NCBI GenBank assembly: GCA_032622095.1
Contig: CP136065.1
Location: forward strand, 247,315,474-247,379,473
DNA length: 64,000 nucleotides
DNA from: Siphonodentalium dalli
Taxonomy: Eukaryota; Mollusca; Scaphopoda; Gadilida; Siphonodentaliidae
Reading direction: 5' to 3'
Shown in pieces: positions 22,533 to 34,828 of the stretch (position 1 is the first letter of the stretch; each line of letters starts with the position of its first letter). The notes under the pieces are model-generated. The model worked only from the letters and a program-made list of their open reading frames with translations, was not told the DNA's origin and made no database searches. The translations under genes and the position numbers were made by a program.

Positions 22533-22558
22533 ATCTTACCTGTCATAGCAGGTAAGAT
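22533..22558. other. Short perfect hairpin ATCTTACCTG / CAGGTAAGAT
   Basis: Ten-base arms with a six-base loop. Each arm presents a consensus splice-donor-like CAGGTAAG on one of the two strands; probably a coincidence of the palindrome. Confidence 0.4.
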
Positions 22559-22559
22559 C

Positions 22560-23102
22560 ACGTGGCCAGGGGTATAACGTGATTTTATATTAACCTTACT
22601 TTATACTCACTAACCTAGGTTGTATTGTGTTATGTATATTAACCTTGCTTTGTTATAACTAACAGCATGTCTTGCAGTCGAACATGATTCGAATTTGATG
22701 GCCACACACCGTGCAGGTTGCTCATTCACGGGTGTATTACTTGTTATAGTTGGGTAAGGGCATATTAGTCAATGATTACCTACTTTGAGCAACCGTACCA
22801 GTCTTTACCTCGGGCAGGACCAGTTCTGGCCCCCCAGGTCCTGCTACGGCAGTTGAACCAATGGTAGGCGGGTGCTGCAAGTGGTTGATTCGGGAAACCA
22901 ATCTTCACGGGCGATTGCTCCGGCACCTTTCTCTCAGGTGCCTAATGGTAGTGGCAATACGATTATTAAATTTCGAAAAATTCACATCGCTATACTATTA
23001 TTCCACATAGAGTGAAATTTCCATCAGTATTTTGATTTCGGCCTGGATTCCTGCCACGAAGATCTGTTTATAGGCCACCACAATTATTGGGCACCTGGGA
23101 GA
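22560..23102. other. Non-coding spacer between module copies
   Basis: Contains a short imperfect repeat of TATTAACCTT(A/G)CTTT (about 22590 and 22638). No gene recognised. Confidence 0.4.
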
Positions 23103-23330
23103 AGCCTTGGCGGCTGTTCTGGGTGGGGAAGACTCGTTGTCACGTGACGCTCTTGCTCTCACAGACATAGCGCACCAGCCAAATGGCCTTCTGACTCTTC
23201 CCCATGGTGCAGTGGCCCACATCATTACAAGATGGGGTCCAGTCGATCCCCTGGAATCGTAATACCTTCGGGATACATCCGGGCCTGCTCCTCCGCCGTC
23301 ATGCGATCATAGTGGTATGTCATCGACATT
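23103..23330. repeat. Exon-like module, copy 2
   Basis: Nearly identical to 22138-22345 over its full length, so the pair is recent. The right flank differs immediately after ATCATAGTGGTAT(G/A)TCATCGACAT. Confidence 0.65.
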
Positions 23331-23636
23331 TATTCCAGTTTGGTCAGGACCACCTGCATTTGGGGGATTCCATGGAAGGGGCTTCCTCTGATCAAAATGG
23401 CTCATCAGAACTTATTCCCTCTGGCCTTGGGGGCGCAGCTTGATGATGCCCCAGAATTTGAGGGGGTGACCTTGGACGGGACATAGCTACTTATCCCAAA
23501 TGCAAGAGCATTTGTCTTGCGTCGAACCATTTCAGAGTAGGCCTCTTCCACAGTCTGGTATCCCAACCTGATGCAGCCAATTCTGTTGGCTGGCGTCGAT
23601 CTTAACATGCTTCTCTGCTTCGCGTGGCGTCGGCAG

Positions 23637-23718
23637 GTTTGACGACGATGAGCAAGAATCGCGGGTCGACAGTGGGTCACCAGGCACACTGTCGGACGAG
23701 GATTCTGATGTTCCGCTG
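23637..23718 (+). other. Exon-like acidic segment
   Basis: An 82-bp stretch preceded by CGGCAG and followed by GTAAGT, a strong donor consensus. Its open frame is acidic (FDDDEQESRVDSGSPGTLSD...). The frame continues past the donor through QDEEERKRRKE, so splicing is not required. Acidic serine/aspartate-rich N-termini occur in several transposases and nuclear proteins; assignment is not possible. Confidence 0.25.
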
Positions 23719-23765
23719 GTAAGTGATTTTGTACAGGATGAGGAAGAAAGAAAAAGAAGAAAAGA

Positions 23766-24318
23766 ATGTTCTGGGTGGGGAAGACTCGTTGTCACGTGAC
23801 GCTCTTGCTCTCATAGTCTAGACATAGCGCACCAGCCAAATGGCCTTCTGACTCTTCCCCATGGTGCAGTGGCCCACATCATTACAAGATGGGGTCCAGT
23901 CGATCCCCTGGAATCGTAATACCTTCGGGATACATCCAGGCCACTCCTTCACCGGTAGGAAAGAAAGGCTGAATGATCTGGGTGGGGAAGACTTGTTGTT
24001 GCGTGCCTCCAAGTGCTGCACCAACCAACCTTCTAACTCTTCCCCATGGTGCAGGGGCCCACATCTCCACAAGATGGGGTCCAATCCCCTGGAATCGTAA
24101 TTCCTTAGGGATACCTCCAGGCCACTCCTTCACCGGTAGGAAAGAAAGGCTGAATGATCTGGGTGGGGAAGTCTTGTTGCGTGCCTCCAAGAGCTGCACC
24201 AACCAGCCTTCTATCTCTTCCCCACGGTGCAGTGGCCCACATCTCCACACGATGGGGTCCAATCTCCTGGAATCGTAATACCTTCGGGATACCTCCAGGC
24301 CACTCCTTCACCGGTCAT
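23766..24318. repeat. Three tandem copies of the exon-like module
   Basis: Copies begin with TGGGTGGGGAAG at about 23774, 23979 and 24160, so the spacings are ~207 and ~181 bp. The last two share GGCCACTCCTTCACCGGTAG and are closer to each other than to the first. All lie in the same orientation as the copies at 22138 and 23103. Confidence 0.65.
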
Positions 24319-24599
24319 TTTGCAATTTTGATCATTCTGCTACATTTGATAATTTCGAAATGTACCCGACACTCGTTATGTGCGCCATCATAGATCACTG
24401 CTGCTTCTATGCTTGTTCATCAAGTCCGCAGTGGTGTTCTCTAATCCCATATATACTGGTATGCAATGATACCTTGGATCATGATGGCGTTCCCTGCTCT
24501 CTACATTATACGAGGCTGGAGTACAGATGTGTGGCATGATATAATGAAACCTCATACCTCGCTATGATATCTGCAGCATATCATTTTTATATCTGGTTT
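24319..24599. other. Non-coding spacer
   Basis: Nothing recognised. Confidence 0.4.
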
Positions 24600-24607
24600 G
24601 TGTATCA

Positions 24608-24772
24608 CAGGGAGCAATTTACTTTCGATATCTGATTAGCAAATAATCTCACATTGACATGATTAGATAGCATTTTTATAACATCATACATGTATAAAGA
24701 AATTCCTCGCTATTACCGGTATCCACATTTCAGTGGCAAATCGCGATGCGATTCCAGTTAATTTGCTCCCTG
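24608..24772. mobile_element. 165-bp hAT MITE with perfect 8-bp TSD
   Basis: The left end CAGGGAGCAATTTACT and the right end, read on the minus strand as CAGGGAGCAAATTAACT, are inverted. GTGTATCA is repeated exactly on both sides (24600-24607 and 24773-24780). CAGGG termini and 8-bp duplications are diagnostic of hAT elements. Far too short to encode a transposase. Confidence 0.85.
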
Positions 24773-24780
24773 GTGTATCA

Positions 24781-25150
24781 TAAGCATTCTGTTATCTTAT
24801 GGCCTACACAATGGCTGCATGTGACATCAGTTCATAATGTGAACTGTCGAGAGAGCGAAGAAGATAACACAGAGAATAGGATGCAGCAAAGTTATACTTG
24901 CTCGGTTGTCTCGCTAGCATGAATTATATGGCACTACCTGGGATGTTTATTCCAAAAACAAGGGGGGCGGGCGGTACACATTTGAGCAATGTCGTAATCT
25001 GAATTGGGAGCTCTTTCACGTAACATAATCATATCTGATTCATGACTAAATCACATTTACATGAATCATGTTTCGGAAGAGTACATTCCCATCGAATTTG
25101 GATATTAATTAACTTTATTGCTCGTGCCTCCTCCTGGGCTTGCATTCTAA
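24781..25150. other. Non-coding spacer
   Basis: No gene recognised. A short G-rich tract lies at 24962-24973. Confidence 0.4.
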
Positions 25151-25185
25151 TCCATATAGTTCAGTTGAGGGCTTCTCCTTGGCGG

Positions 25186-25514
25186 AAAAATATAATATTT
25201 ATAAATAATATTACTTTTTCCTTAAGGGAAGCCCGAAACTGAACTATCATAGATCCCTCCCATGGTGGTGCCATTCCCAACCCCGCGACTCGCAAATCTC
25301 ATGATTAAGTCGGAAATAAAAAACTGACTAGACAATAGATAGAATGCGGGTGTATTCATGCGAGACTAATCTGGACACGGATGTGAGTGGGGTCGGCACA
25401 GCAATAAAATTTTAACCCTCCTGATTGACACAAGGCCGGAGACGTAATCCATATAGTTCAGTTTCGGGCTTCCCTTAAGGAAAAAGTAATATTATTTATA
25501 AATATTATATTTTT
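25186..25514. mobile_element. MITE with perfect ~60-bp terminal inverted repeats
   Basis: The left (25186-25247) and right (25453-25514) ends are exact or nearly exact reverse complements over ~60 bp, including CTTAAGGGAAGCCCGAAACT and an AT-rich outer segment. The central ~205 bp matches the half copy at 20449-20640. Immediately outside the left end (25157-25185) is a diverged copy of the same terminus (AGTTCAGTTGAGGGCTTCTC) facing the other way, so two related ends abut. Non-coding. Confidence 0.75.
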
Positions 25515-25589
25515 ATACTAGAATTTATAGTAAAATTCACATAATTAATGCTATTAAAGTAGAACCTGAAAAAATAATATTGAGGAATT

Positions 25590-25745
25590 TTTACATATAG
25601 GAAAAGTTGAAATGTTTCATAGATTTTATCTCTTCAGGTATCTTTACTTCTAAGATTTATTATTTTTGTTTATAAATCAATCAAACAACCAAAGAGCTTA
25701 TGGTCTTGAAGCTAACGTAAGCATGGACCCCCCTCCCTTCATGAT
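25590..25745. repeat. Dispersed repeat, inverted relative to 32180-32310
   Basis: AGAGCTTATGGTCTTGAAGC and flanking sequence match the complement of 32202-32310 with moderate divergence. Type unknown. Confidence 0.5.
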
Positions 25746-25989
25746 AAAATTTTAAAGAACAAGATTAAACTTCTACTAAATCTCACATCACTAATAAATA
25801 AAATAAAAGTTCTATCTGGTTCTAAATAAGTGTTTGTGGTCATACACACAATGTCATGCAAAAGATTCTTGGCATTTCATGGTTGATTTTAACACTTTTG
25901 TGATGGGAGCTGTGCTGGTGCAGCATTAAGGTCCTGTGCCTGGGGACTCAAATAAACAAGAGAATGAACTGGCTTACAAGATCAAGGTA

Positions 25990-26105
25990 AATATTGTTAT
26001 TCTCTTATATATGCGAGGCTCGGTATGGGAGACTTGCATAAGAGAATGCATTAGGGCAGGGTTTTCCAAAATTTCAGGATACTACAGTCATGGAAGGGTT
26101 AAAGG
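25990..26105. mobile_element. Decayed relic of the piggyBac-like palindromic MITE
   Basis: It contains ATTCTCTTATATATGCGAGG and AAGAGAATGCATTAGGGCAGG followed by GGAAGGGTTAAAGG. This corresponds to one hairpin and the right end of the 264-665 element, with mutations that open the stem. Confidence 0.6.
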
Positions 26106-26139
26106 AAAATCACTTCTTATGATTTATAACTTTCCCACA

Positions 26140-28697
26140 TAGTCCAGGCACATAAGGTTTCACTAGTGTAAAAAATCGGGGAAAACTGATTTTTTCAGGG
26201 ATCAATAAGAACATGTTTATGAACAACGTGGCAAAAGTCCCCTAAAATCCGAGTTGAGCTTTTTGAGATATCTTGATTTTTCGGAATGGTTCAAATTCTG
26301 AAGCATCTCCATCAGGCCATATGGGAATGCAGTCATGTGTAGATCAATTAATTCCAAATTCATAATACATTGACATACATACAAACAATGCTTAGCCGTG
26401 AACCATATAAGTTGAATTGAAGTCCCAAAATGGCCAAAATAGAATGAAATTTACATTTTATGCATAATTGAATAGCTAGTCCCATAAGAGTGACAACACG
26501 CTCGAAATATGTGAGGAAGAATGATTGCAGAGAATAAGAGAAACATTTTATCGGGTATGTGCGAATTATCTCTAATATATATCGCGAGAGATATAGCGAA
26601 AAGCAAGGTCTCATAAAATGGTTAAATCTGGACTTTTTGAACGCAAAGAAACGGGAGAATAAGGCAAATTTTTCTGCACTATTTATCTTGAATCGTGTGA
26701 TATATATGTACACTACACTGTAAAATGAAATTTAATAGCGAAGAATTGATTCTGTGACCTTTCATAGAAGCCGAAATATATGTGCTCATAGCAGTATCAC
26801 TAATGTGACCGGTCATCGTTTCTTTTGATATATACACCATCAAACCTTTCAAAATACACTGCTATAGAGCAGTATGAGAGATATTCATAGAGTAATGGGT
26901 GAATTGTGTAGATTATATTCTCCGTGTCTTAAAATATTAGTAATTTTTGCCTAAGAATAAGTAATAAAACACGAATATTTCGCTGTTATCACAAGAATGC
27001 ATGGTGGTATACTATGAAAGCAATTTATCAAAACACAAAGGAGTACCATATACTTTCTTTAAAAAAATCTAAACTTGACCAAAATTGCCTACATACTCTG
27101 TGACAGAGACTGTCTTTATACCTGGAAATAATATTTGGTTATATTCACCAAGGTCACATATACGCGAAGGGTACTATGTTTTCTGCAACCGCATTACCGT
27201 GTGTATCCCTTCTCCCTAATGTTACACATATCTGCTGAACTAACAACCATAACTAGCAACATTGAGTCAATGTTCAACGCTGAAATAACAGCTTTAAACG
27301 ATGATCACCTGATATTTTGCACAAGTTCATGGGTGGTTTTGGCAAGATATTTTCAAACAACAAAATACGGAAAACTAATATTGTACATTGCGTAATAGCA
27401 TATTCCAGTTGTAAGTTGCCGACTGAAGTAAGTTGAACAAATTGTTTACTAAGAGACCGGTTTGGAAGCAGCACGAAAATTAGTCGTATATCAAATGTAC
27501 GATGTGCTGTCTATTTGATCTGGTGTGATGCAGTGCTAATCTTTTGAAGAGGTGGCGGTTTCTTTGCAATATAATAAGAATTGCAACATACGTGTGTGGT
27601 TTATTATCATGTACAGTGATGAACAATCCGGAAATGTAACTACTATTTATACCGCAAGGATATGCACTTAAGTTTCTGCGTTCCATTCAATAATTTATCA
27701 TCACGCCGAATGAAACTACCATACACTGTGTGGCGAAACATTACTTCGTATGTTGCATGCCCGAAATTATTATTTTTGGCCCCGACTGTAAACAGAAAAC
27801 CCGAAATTTTAAAGACGTAATTTATTGGGTTTGACCTGCGTTGCAATGGCCGATAAATCCTCCACATGGGCCTGTTTTAATGAACTGTGTACCTTTAAAG
27901 ATATTTAACAACAGACTTGTATATTGTTAATACGTATTTTACCTACTAGGTGGTTATATAATAAGTTGCCATCATTTCGGCTTAGCTTGGTGGTTGCGGC
28001 CATTTTGACAGCCATTTCATGACCGCGTTTGTAGTATTCTGATCGTGTCACTATATTCGCTCTCGTACTCATATTTCACATATACTGGTATAACTTAGTA
28101 ATGCATATGACTAGCTTAGACAAAATAGAATATCAAAATACGACCAGATCGTTGACAACCAGTTTCGGGGGTAGGGTTATGTTTTTACAAGTTTTGACAA
28201 CTTATGATGTGCGTACTCGCTAGTTCTGCCTATTATAGCGACGGGGTGGTGTCTGTGCAGTTTTTAAAATAGATAGCTTGCGCCTATGTTTTGAGAAGCC
28301 TGAGAAATCCGACATCGAATACATCATTTTGTCTTCAAAATCGTCAGTATTTTGGCTCAGTGTTTTATTTCATATCTATATATGCGAAATTCATTTGATA
28401 TTTCCCTTTGAATGGGTGTCGTTGGTTCGAGAATTGTATATCGAACAATATTGAGTGCTTTTTGTATACGTTTCGGCTGAAAAATTGTTACAACATCCAA
28501 TTATTTCCATCATTGTGAAAAATATTGTTTTGTTTAATTATATGGAAAAAATTATGTAACTCAGAAAGCTCAAATCGGATTTTAGGGGACTTTTCGTGAC
28601 GCGTCCGCGATGTTATGGCCAAAATAATATAAAAAAATCAGCTTTCCCCGATTTATTTCCTTACTTTTCCACTTCCATGTCTAATGTGCCTGGACTA
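26140..28697. mobile_element. TA-flanked element with ~140-bp terminal inverted repeats
   Basis: The left end TAGTCCAGGCACATAAGG and the right end, read on the minus strand as TAGTCCAGGCACATTAG, are inverted. Homology continues ~140 bp inward through AAATCGGGGAAA and AAAGTCCCCTAAAATCCGA, with indels. TA lies at both outer ends, consistent with a TA target duplication. The interior (~2.3 kb) shows no transposase motifs in its short open frames and includes another dispersed repeat at 27990-28100. It may be a decayed or captured element. Confidence 0.65.
27965..28100. repeat. Dispersed repeat, partner of 9915-10060
   Basis: Shares GGTTGCGGCCATTTTGACAG and about 100 bp downstream with the copy at 9915. 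Confidence 0.55.
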
Positions 28698-29881
28698 ACA
28701 TTCTATGCCCCCAGTGGACAGGTTACCTACCTTAGTGGGTTTCCAGATTTGGTCTGCGGAGATTATGTTATTTATACATGATGAGCAAATTGATTACTTC
28801 TGATATACACTCTAATACACTATAGATACAAGGATAAGTTTCTGTCTGTTTATGTTGCCATGTTGGCTTATTTCTCTCACCGGTTGATCAAAAATTGGAA
28901 AAACCACCCCTAATTCCTAATTCTCTGCAACCATATACTCTGAATTCATGTTTCTACCATACAGTTTAGCATGGACAACCCTAGTGATTAAAAGTATATT
29001 CCTTTCTCCTGTTGGGGGAGCTTCCATTACTCCCATGCTATTTACTAAATGTAATGACTAATGGGTGGTCCCAGTTAAAATACTTGAACATTATCAAGTA
29101 TGAATTTATCCCACTATAATTATGCCTTCCATATACTCAGGTTCATTATGAAAAATCTTAATACTGCCTATCTTGAACATTGATTTGATTTATGTTGAAA
29201 AAGAATTTATATGGTAGAGTTTATTTATATTATAACCTTCTCGATGATCAAGACGGAAGGTCTCAAGCCCTTGCGAAAGCAGAGGGAGATTTTTTAATTA
29301 TTAAAATCGCTTTTACTGGAATATTTAAGTATTTTTGGTTCAGAGTGTTAAACATCATATTGGTATCTTACCACACAGATGAATTCATTTCAATACAGTG
29401 ACATTAACTAATACCAGGGTGGGAGTAGTAGAATTTGCGTTGTATAAACTATGTTGCACATAGTGCCAGCTATTAAATTATTGTGTTGTGAGCATACAGA
29501 GCTATCTATGTATGTTAACCCTTTATTCACTAAAAATTGATCGATGAGTATATTTCTCTTAGGAAATGTTTACATAATACCGGTAAGTCCAACAAATGGT
29601 CATAAGCGGTTTCTTTAACTTATTATCTGAACATTTGCAGTCAATGAATAGGAATTCATCTGCATTTGTATTATCTTGTTATCTGCCTGTCATCTGATTA
29701 TATTTCATGGACATCCTGTGAAATGAATGATAGAACATTCCAATATAATTACTTTAAAAATCTGATGGGATAATTGATTTAGTAATGAAAGATGGTTGAG
29801 GTTAAGATGAAAGCATTTGATCTGGAGATTTTTAGTGTTTAATAATGCATTATTGAACATTGTTATTTGTATGTGTCCCCA
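28698..29881. other. Non-coding; GGTCTCAAGCCCTTG motif at ~29260
   Basis: No gene supported. The ~28-bp motif around GGTCTCAAGCCCTTG and AAGCAGAGG at 29258-29282 recurs inverted at about 32810-32836. The two could be ends of a ~3.6-kb element, but nothing else links them. Confidence 0.35.
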
Positions 29882-30383
29882 CACCATAGTATGGTACACA
29901 TAGTGTCGACATCCGGATTGACCACTCGTTGTCTGTCTGTGACTGTCCGTCTGTCAGTCCGTAGACATTTACGCATAATGTGATAACTGAAACAGTTTCT
30001 ATCTGATCGGAACCAAATTTGGTATGTGAGTTCTCAGCCCAAACTACAGATCGAGTTCGAATATGGGTTTGATCCGAGTAGAGTTATGGCCCTTTTTCGA
30101 CTTCACGGATGCTACAATAACTAAAAAATAATTTATCTCATCAGAACCAAATTTGGTATGTGAGTTTCTCAGCCCAAAATAAAGATCAAGTTCGAATATG
30201 GGTTTGATTCGATTTATTTTAAAGGAGTTATGACCCTTTTTTCGAAGAAAAAAAGAATAAATTTATACTTTTTTTAGATCGAACTTCTAACAAAAAAATA
30301 TTATAAAAAAAAAATATATATATATTTTATAATAAAAAAAAATTGAATAATAATAAAACAAATGTTCATTGACACTTTCATTT
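29882..30383 (+). mobile_element. Dispersed element with two internal ~130-bp repeats
   Basis: It begins at the palindrome ACCATAGTATGGT, then a GTCTGTCTGTGACTGTCCGT-type leader. Next come two tandem copies containing GAACCAAATTTGGTATGTGA and GTTCGAATATGGGTTTGAT. It ends TGTTCATTGACACTTTCATTT. The 3' signature is shared with the 12592-13733 and 14791-16982 elements despite unrelated interiors. Confidence 0.6.
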
Positions 30384-33300
30384 GTTTCAGTTTCATACCA
30401 TTAATTAGGTGTGATGTCCTGTTTTGAAAGTATGAAGATTTTATTGCAATTTTTACATGTAATATAATGATATCAATAAATTACCATGTGAACATCCAAT
30501 ATCCAGAGTATAGTATATGAGAGTACATTTTATAGATGGTGTCATTCCAAGTGAAATCTTGTTATTAATTGAGTTATGACATATGGTACAGAGCTGTGGG
30601 GTTTGGATGAAATCATAAGATAAACAATAATTGTGACTGGCTAATTGTTTATTAAATCTGTCAAATTTGATTATTTGATTAATGGCAGCATGATCCTCTT
30701 GTTTCTCCTTTTTTTGAAATTTCATTACAGGGTGTGATATGGGACCATCACCTATATCATTGTCTTCTATATTCCATCAATCTGCTTAGAAAATAATTAA
30801 CCCTTTCCAAGCTTCCCATAGACACATGCTATTATGTACATGGACTCTTCCTCATATCTCTTATCTATGGTTATCTTTGCACATTATTCACTTCTATCAA
30901 TTTTGATATTAGCTGAGATTAATTGATTTTTGAAAAACATTGTTAGTTAATATTTCCAGGAACCTTATTTTCCCCTTTTGTTCATATTGTGATGGTTGAT
31001 TGAATTTTAGGGGCCACAGAGAGCTTAGAAGATTAACATTGATGGTTATGGATTGTAGTGTCCAAGCTATTTGTAAAGCATTGTAATGTGTGAAACCATT
31101 TTATCGAGGGCTACTTACTTTCTTTTATATGAACTATGGTAATCTGTTTCGATTTAGGGGTCAGCATCCTCATCATATTATGTCTGTATAACATTATATA
31201 GATAACACTTTCGTATTGTATAAACTACATATATTTTTGAAAACCATACACCCCTGTTATGAAACACTTAATCTTGCATGTACCTGACAATATAAGCATT
31301 TCTTATTAAATACACAGGTCAGATCTGATCTTATCTGTCCATGTTTGATAAACAAATAACAACTGGGGAGAATGCGGGGTGTAATTAAAGTACAATTTAA
31401 ATATGACATGGAATCCCATATATGTATGTTGTTTTAAGCAGTATGGCTTTATGACTTTTGCTTCCAATGAGTTAACTTAAACTCCTAAACATATCCTCCG
31501 AAATCACTAAACCTTTAGATCTCACAGTGAGAGGTTCTTGGGTGAATAGGGACATCGTTATGAGATTTTAAACTACTCATCCCCCACCCCAAATACTTTA
31601 ACCCCTTCTTAAGACAAAATATATGAGCTTTTGATTTCAAGTTGGGTACTGATATATGGCTTCCTGTGATCATATCTTTGACAAATTATCAGTTATAGCA
31701 AATCGCTATCACCAAGGTATGGGTTAAACATCTGCCAATCCTGATCGACCTCTCATTCAATGATGGTTTCCTTTACTAGCTGGAAACCCATACAGAATTG
31801 ATTTTATATATTGTATTGATGGTGGTATAATAATATAGATGTGATCAACAATTTGGTGCAGACTGAAGTCCCTGGTATACTAAAGATGAGGTGAGGGTTG
31901 GGTTGGGTGAATTATGGTCTGAACAGTTGGAAATGTAATTCCTGATCTAGTAACTGTTGGAAATAGGTTGAGTTTGTTCATATAGTTTCATTTTCCAAGC
32001 AATATTTAGTGTAAATCATTTTGTTTTAGACCAAAAATAAAAAATCTTCCTACTTTCAATCAATTGGTTTATACTGAAATGGCGAACAGTTGGGATTTTT
32101 CCAATCCTAATGGTGGTGTTGAGTTGGCATTTTATAAAAGTTGGAAAGTATCAGTTGGAAAATGCCAATTGAAGGTAGTTAAAGGTGCATGCTTTTTTTA
32201 GTCTCAAGACCATAAGCCCTCTGATTGTTTTATTTTAAAAACTAATCTTGGAGTCATAGGTACCTTAAGAGAACAAAACATATCAAACAGTTAATCTTCT
32301 CCATATCTATTAAAGGTACTAAATCCGATTCGATGTTCCCCATATCATCAGATTCTAACAACAACACTATTTTTTTTTCAGTTATCAGAATCGATTAATT
32401 CCCCAAAAATAAATCTAACCACAGTCATTTATAGTATAAAATTGCCCAAAAACATACTATATATCAACATTTTGTTCAACAAAATTTGGCCGGGTTGTCA
32501 AATATCTAACACCCATACCCACTTTATTTTAGAGTTATTCATCTTCATCCGCAATTTGGTTCGAGACCGCCGGCTTGACGAATATTTGCCAGGCCTCCAA
32601 AAATTACAGATCTCGGGGAAATAACAAAATTAAAAAAAAGCAGCATCTGATCAGTCTGAGCTTCGACTAGAATCATATATTTTTACCACTGAAGCCAAAG
32701 GGGTAGTAATTTGGGAGCGCTAATTCAGATTGTGCATCTTTAATATTCAATTTGAATCTTCCTCAAATTAAATTTTCAGTTTCTATTTGGCTTGCAGATG
32801 ATCACATGTCTCTGCTTCTACAAGGGCTTGAGGCCTTTCTGTTTCAGATACTGATGAGGACTGCAACCCTGGTTATGTGGTCCTGCTAGTTTGCTATAAT
32901 GCAGGTGGATCCTGCTGAATTGCTATGATGCTGGTACATCAACTGATGCAGTTGAAAAATGTATAAATATTATTTCTAAAGTCACTACTAAAGTTGCCAT
33001 TGTTATGGCCTTTGTCTGATTTGAGAAAATGGAGGAAAGACCATTATGCTTGTAAAACATTCAAAATCATGTATATTGTAGAATATTTAAAAAGTGACAC
33101 TTTTGGTTGTTGCAAACTGACCATAATCAAAATGGCTATTCATTTTATTTTGCTAACACCTTAGTAGTCATGACTAAAATATTTTTAAATATAAATTTTC
33201 ATGAATGTTTCATGCAAATATTATCTTTTTATCAAATCACTTGTATTGGCCAAACACCGAAAAATTACAACTTGAGAAAAATTAAATTTGTTTTTTTTTA

Positions 33301-33460
33301 ACAGTATCCTTTACTTACCAACGTCATAGCACACAGATCCACCAGCATCATAGCAAATTAGCAGTACCTGATGCACTTAACCAGGGGTGGAAACTAAAGC
33401 CAATATAGAATTCAGTGTATTGTTCACTCGCCTAATATCAAAGTCAGCCAGCATTAAAAT
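30384..33460. other. Long non-coding stretch
   Basis: AT-rich, with no long open frame and no RNA gene recognised. The only repeat signals are 32180-32310 (inverted partner of 25590-25745) and the motif near 32810. Confidence 0.45.
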
Positions 33461-34828
33461 TTAAGTTTGGTTAGTCATGTTTTACTCCCTGTGATTGACA
33501 AATTTTCTGTTACCAAACTTTTTTCTAGACCTCTGTGTATTATATATATTTACTTGATAAGATTCCCCACGATTATCTTCCCCATGGGAAAATATATTGC
33601 AGGGGGTTGCTCCTTGTTATTGACTATATTGCATATTTTGTGGCAGGGCTGGCGTGGGGTTAGGTCAGGAGAAACTTGGTCTCCTTGGATTTATTCACCC
33701 TGAATGTGACTGAACGCTTTCAGGTAACTGTCTGAGATATGGTCCTTATGAATATGAAAGAATTAACTCCATAGCACATCATCTCTCATAATATAGATCT
33801 ACACCTATGAAAATACCAAAATCTATGCAAATTCATGCTTTCAGCCCACTGATATCATATATCAATCTCCTGCCCCCTGTTTGATTTTAATTATTGTATC
33901 TCATGACCAGAAATGCATATTTTGAGGTAGGGCAGGTGTGGGGTTAGGCATGGGAAACTTGGTATCCTGGCCTTAGTCACTCTGTGTGGCTCAAAACTCA
34001 ATTCTTTCTGAGTTGTGATTCTAAGGGAATCTGAAATGACTGGGTCCATAAATTGTTTTGTGTTATCTGCATGGCTCTTAATGTAAAAGGTAAGGCAGGT
34101 CTTGGCTCCCAAATCTCCCAAAGTTTGGCCTCTATTCTCAGAAATTTATGATCAGAAAAGCATATTTTGAGGTAGGACAGGTGTGGGGTAAGGCAGGAGA
34201 AACTTGACCTCCTTTTCTCTATATGTGGCTCAATACTTCTAAAGAAATTATTTTATAATTTAGCCATAGCCTATGGCCCTTAATGTGAAAGGTAGGGCAA
34301 ATCTCGGCTCCCAAATTTATGTTTTCAGCTCTCAAATAAGAAATTATCAGTCTCCAAACCCCTGTTTTGATTGTATTCAGTGTATCTCGTCATATTGAAT
34401 TAACTTTGACTACAATTGACCAAGGTAGACTTCTTTGTCTATTCTCAGAAATTGATGTCCAGAAATGCATATTTTGAGGTACATGTGCAGGTGTTGGGTA
34501 AGGCATGAGAAACTTGGTCTCCTTGCCTTTAGTCACACTGTATGTGGCTCAAAATTTCTAAAGAACTGTCTGAGATGTGGTTCCAGCCTTCGAATAAGAA
34601 TTTATCACTTTCCAAAGCTCTGTTGTTGGTGTTAATATTCATTGTATCTCATCATATTGAATTAAGTTTGGCCACATTTTACCAAGGTAGAGACCATCCG
34701 CAGAAATTAATAACCTGAAATGCATAGTTTGAGGTATAGGGCATGTGTGGGGGTAAGGCAGGAGCAACTAGGTCTTCTTGCCTTTAGTCACTCTGTATGT
34801 GGCTAAAAATTTCTAAAGGACTGTCTTA

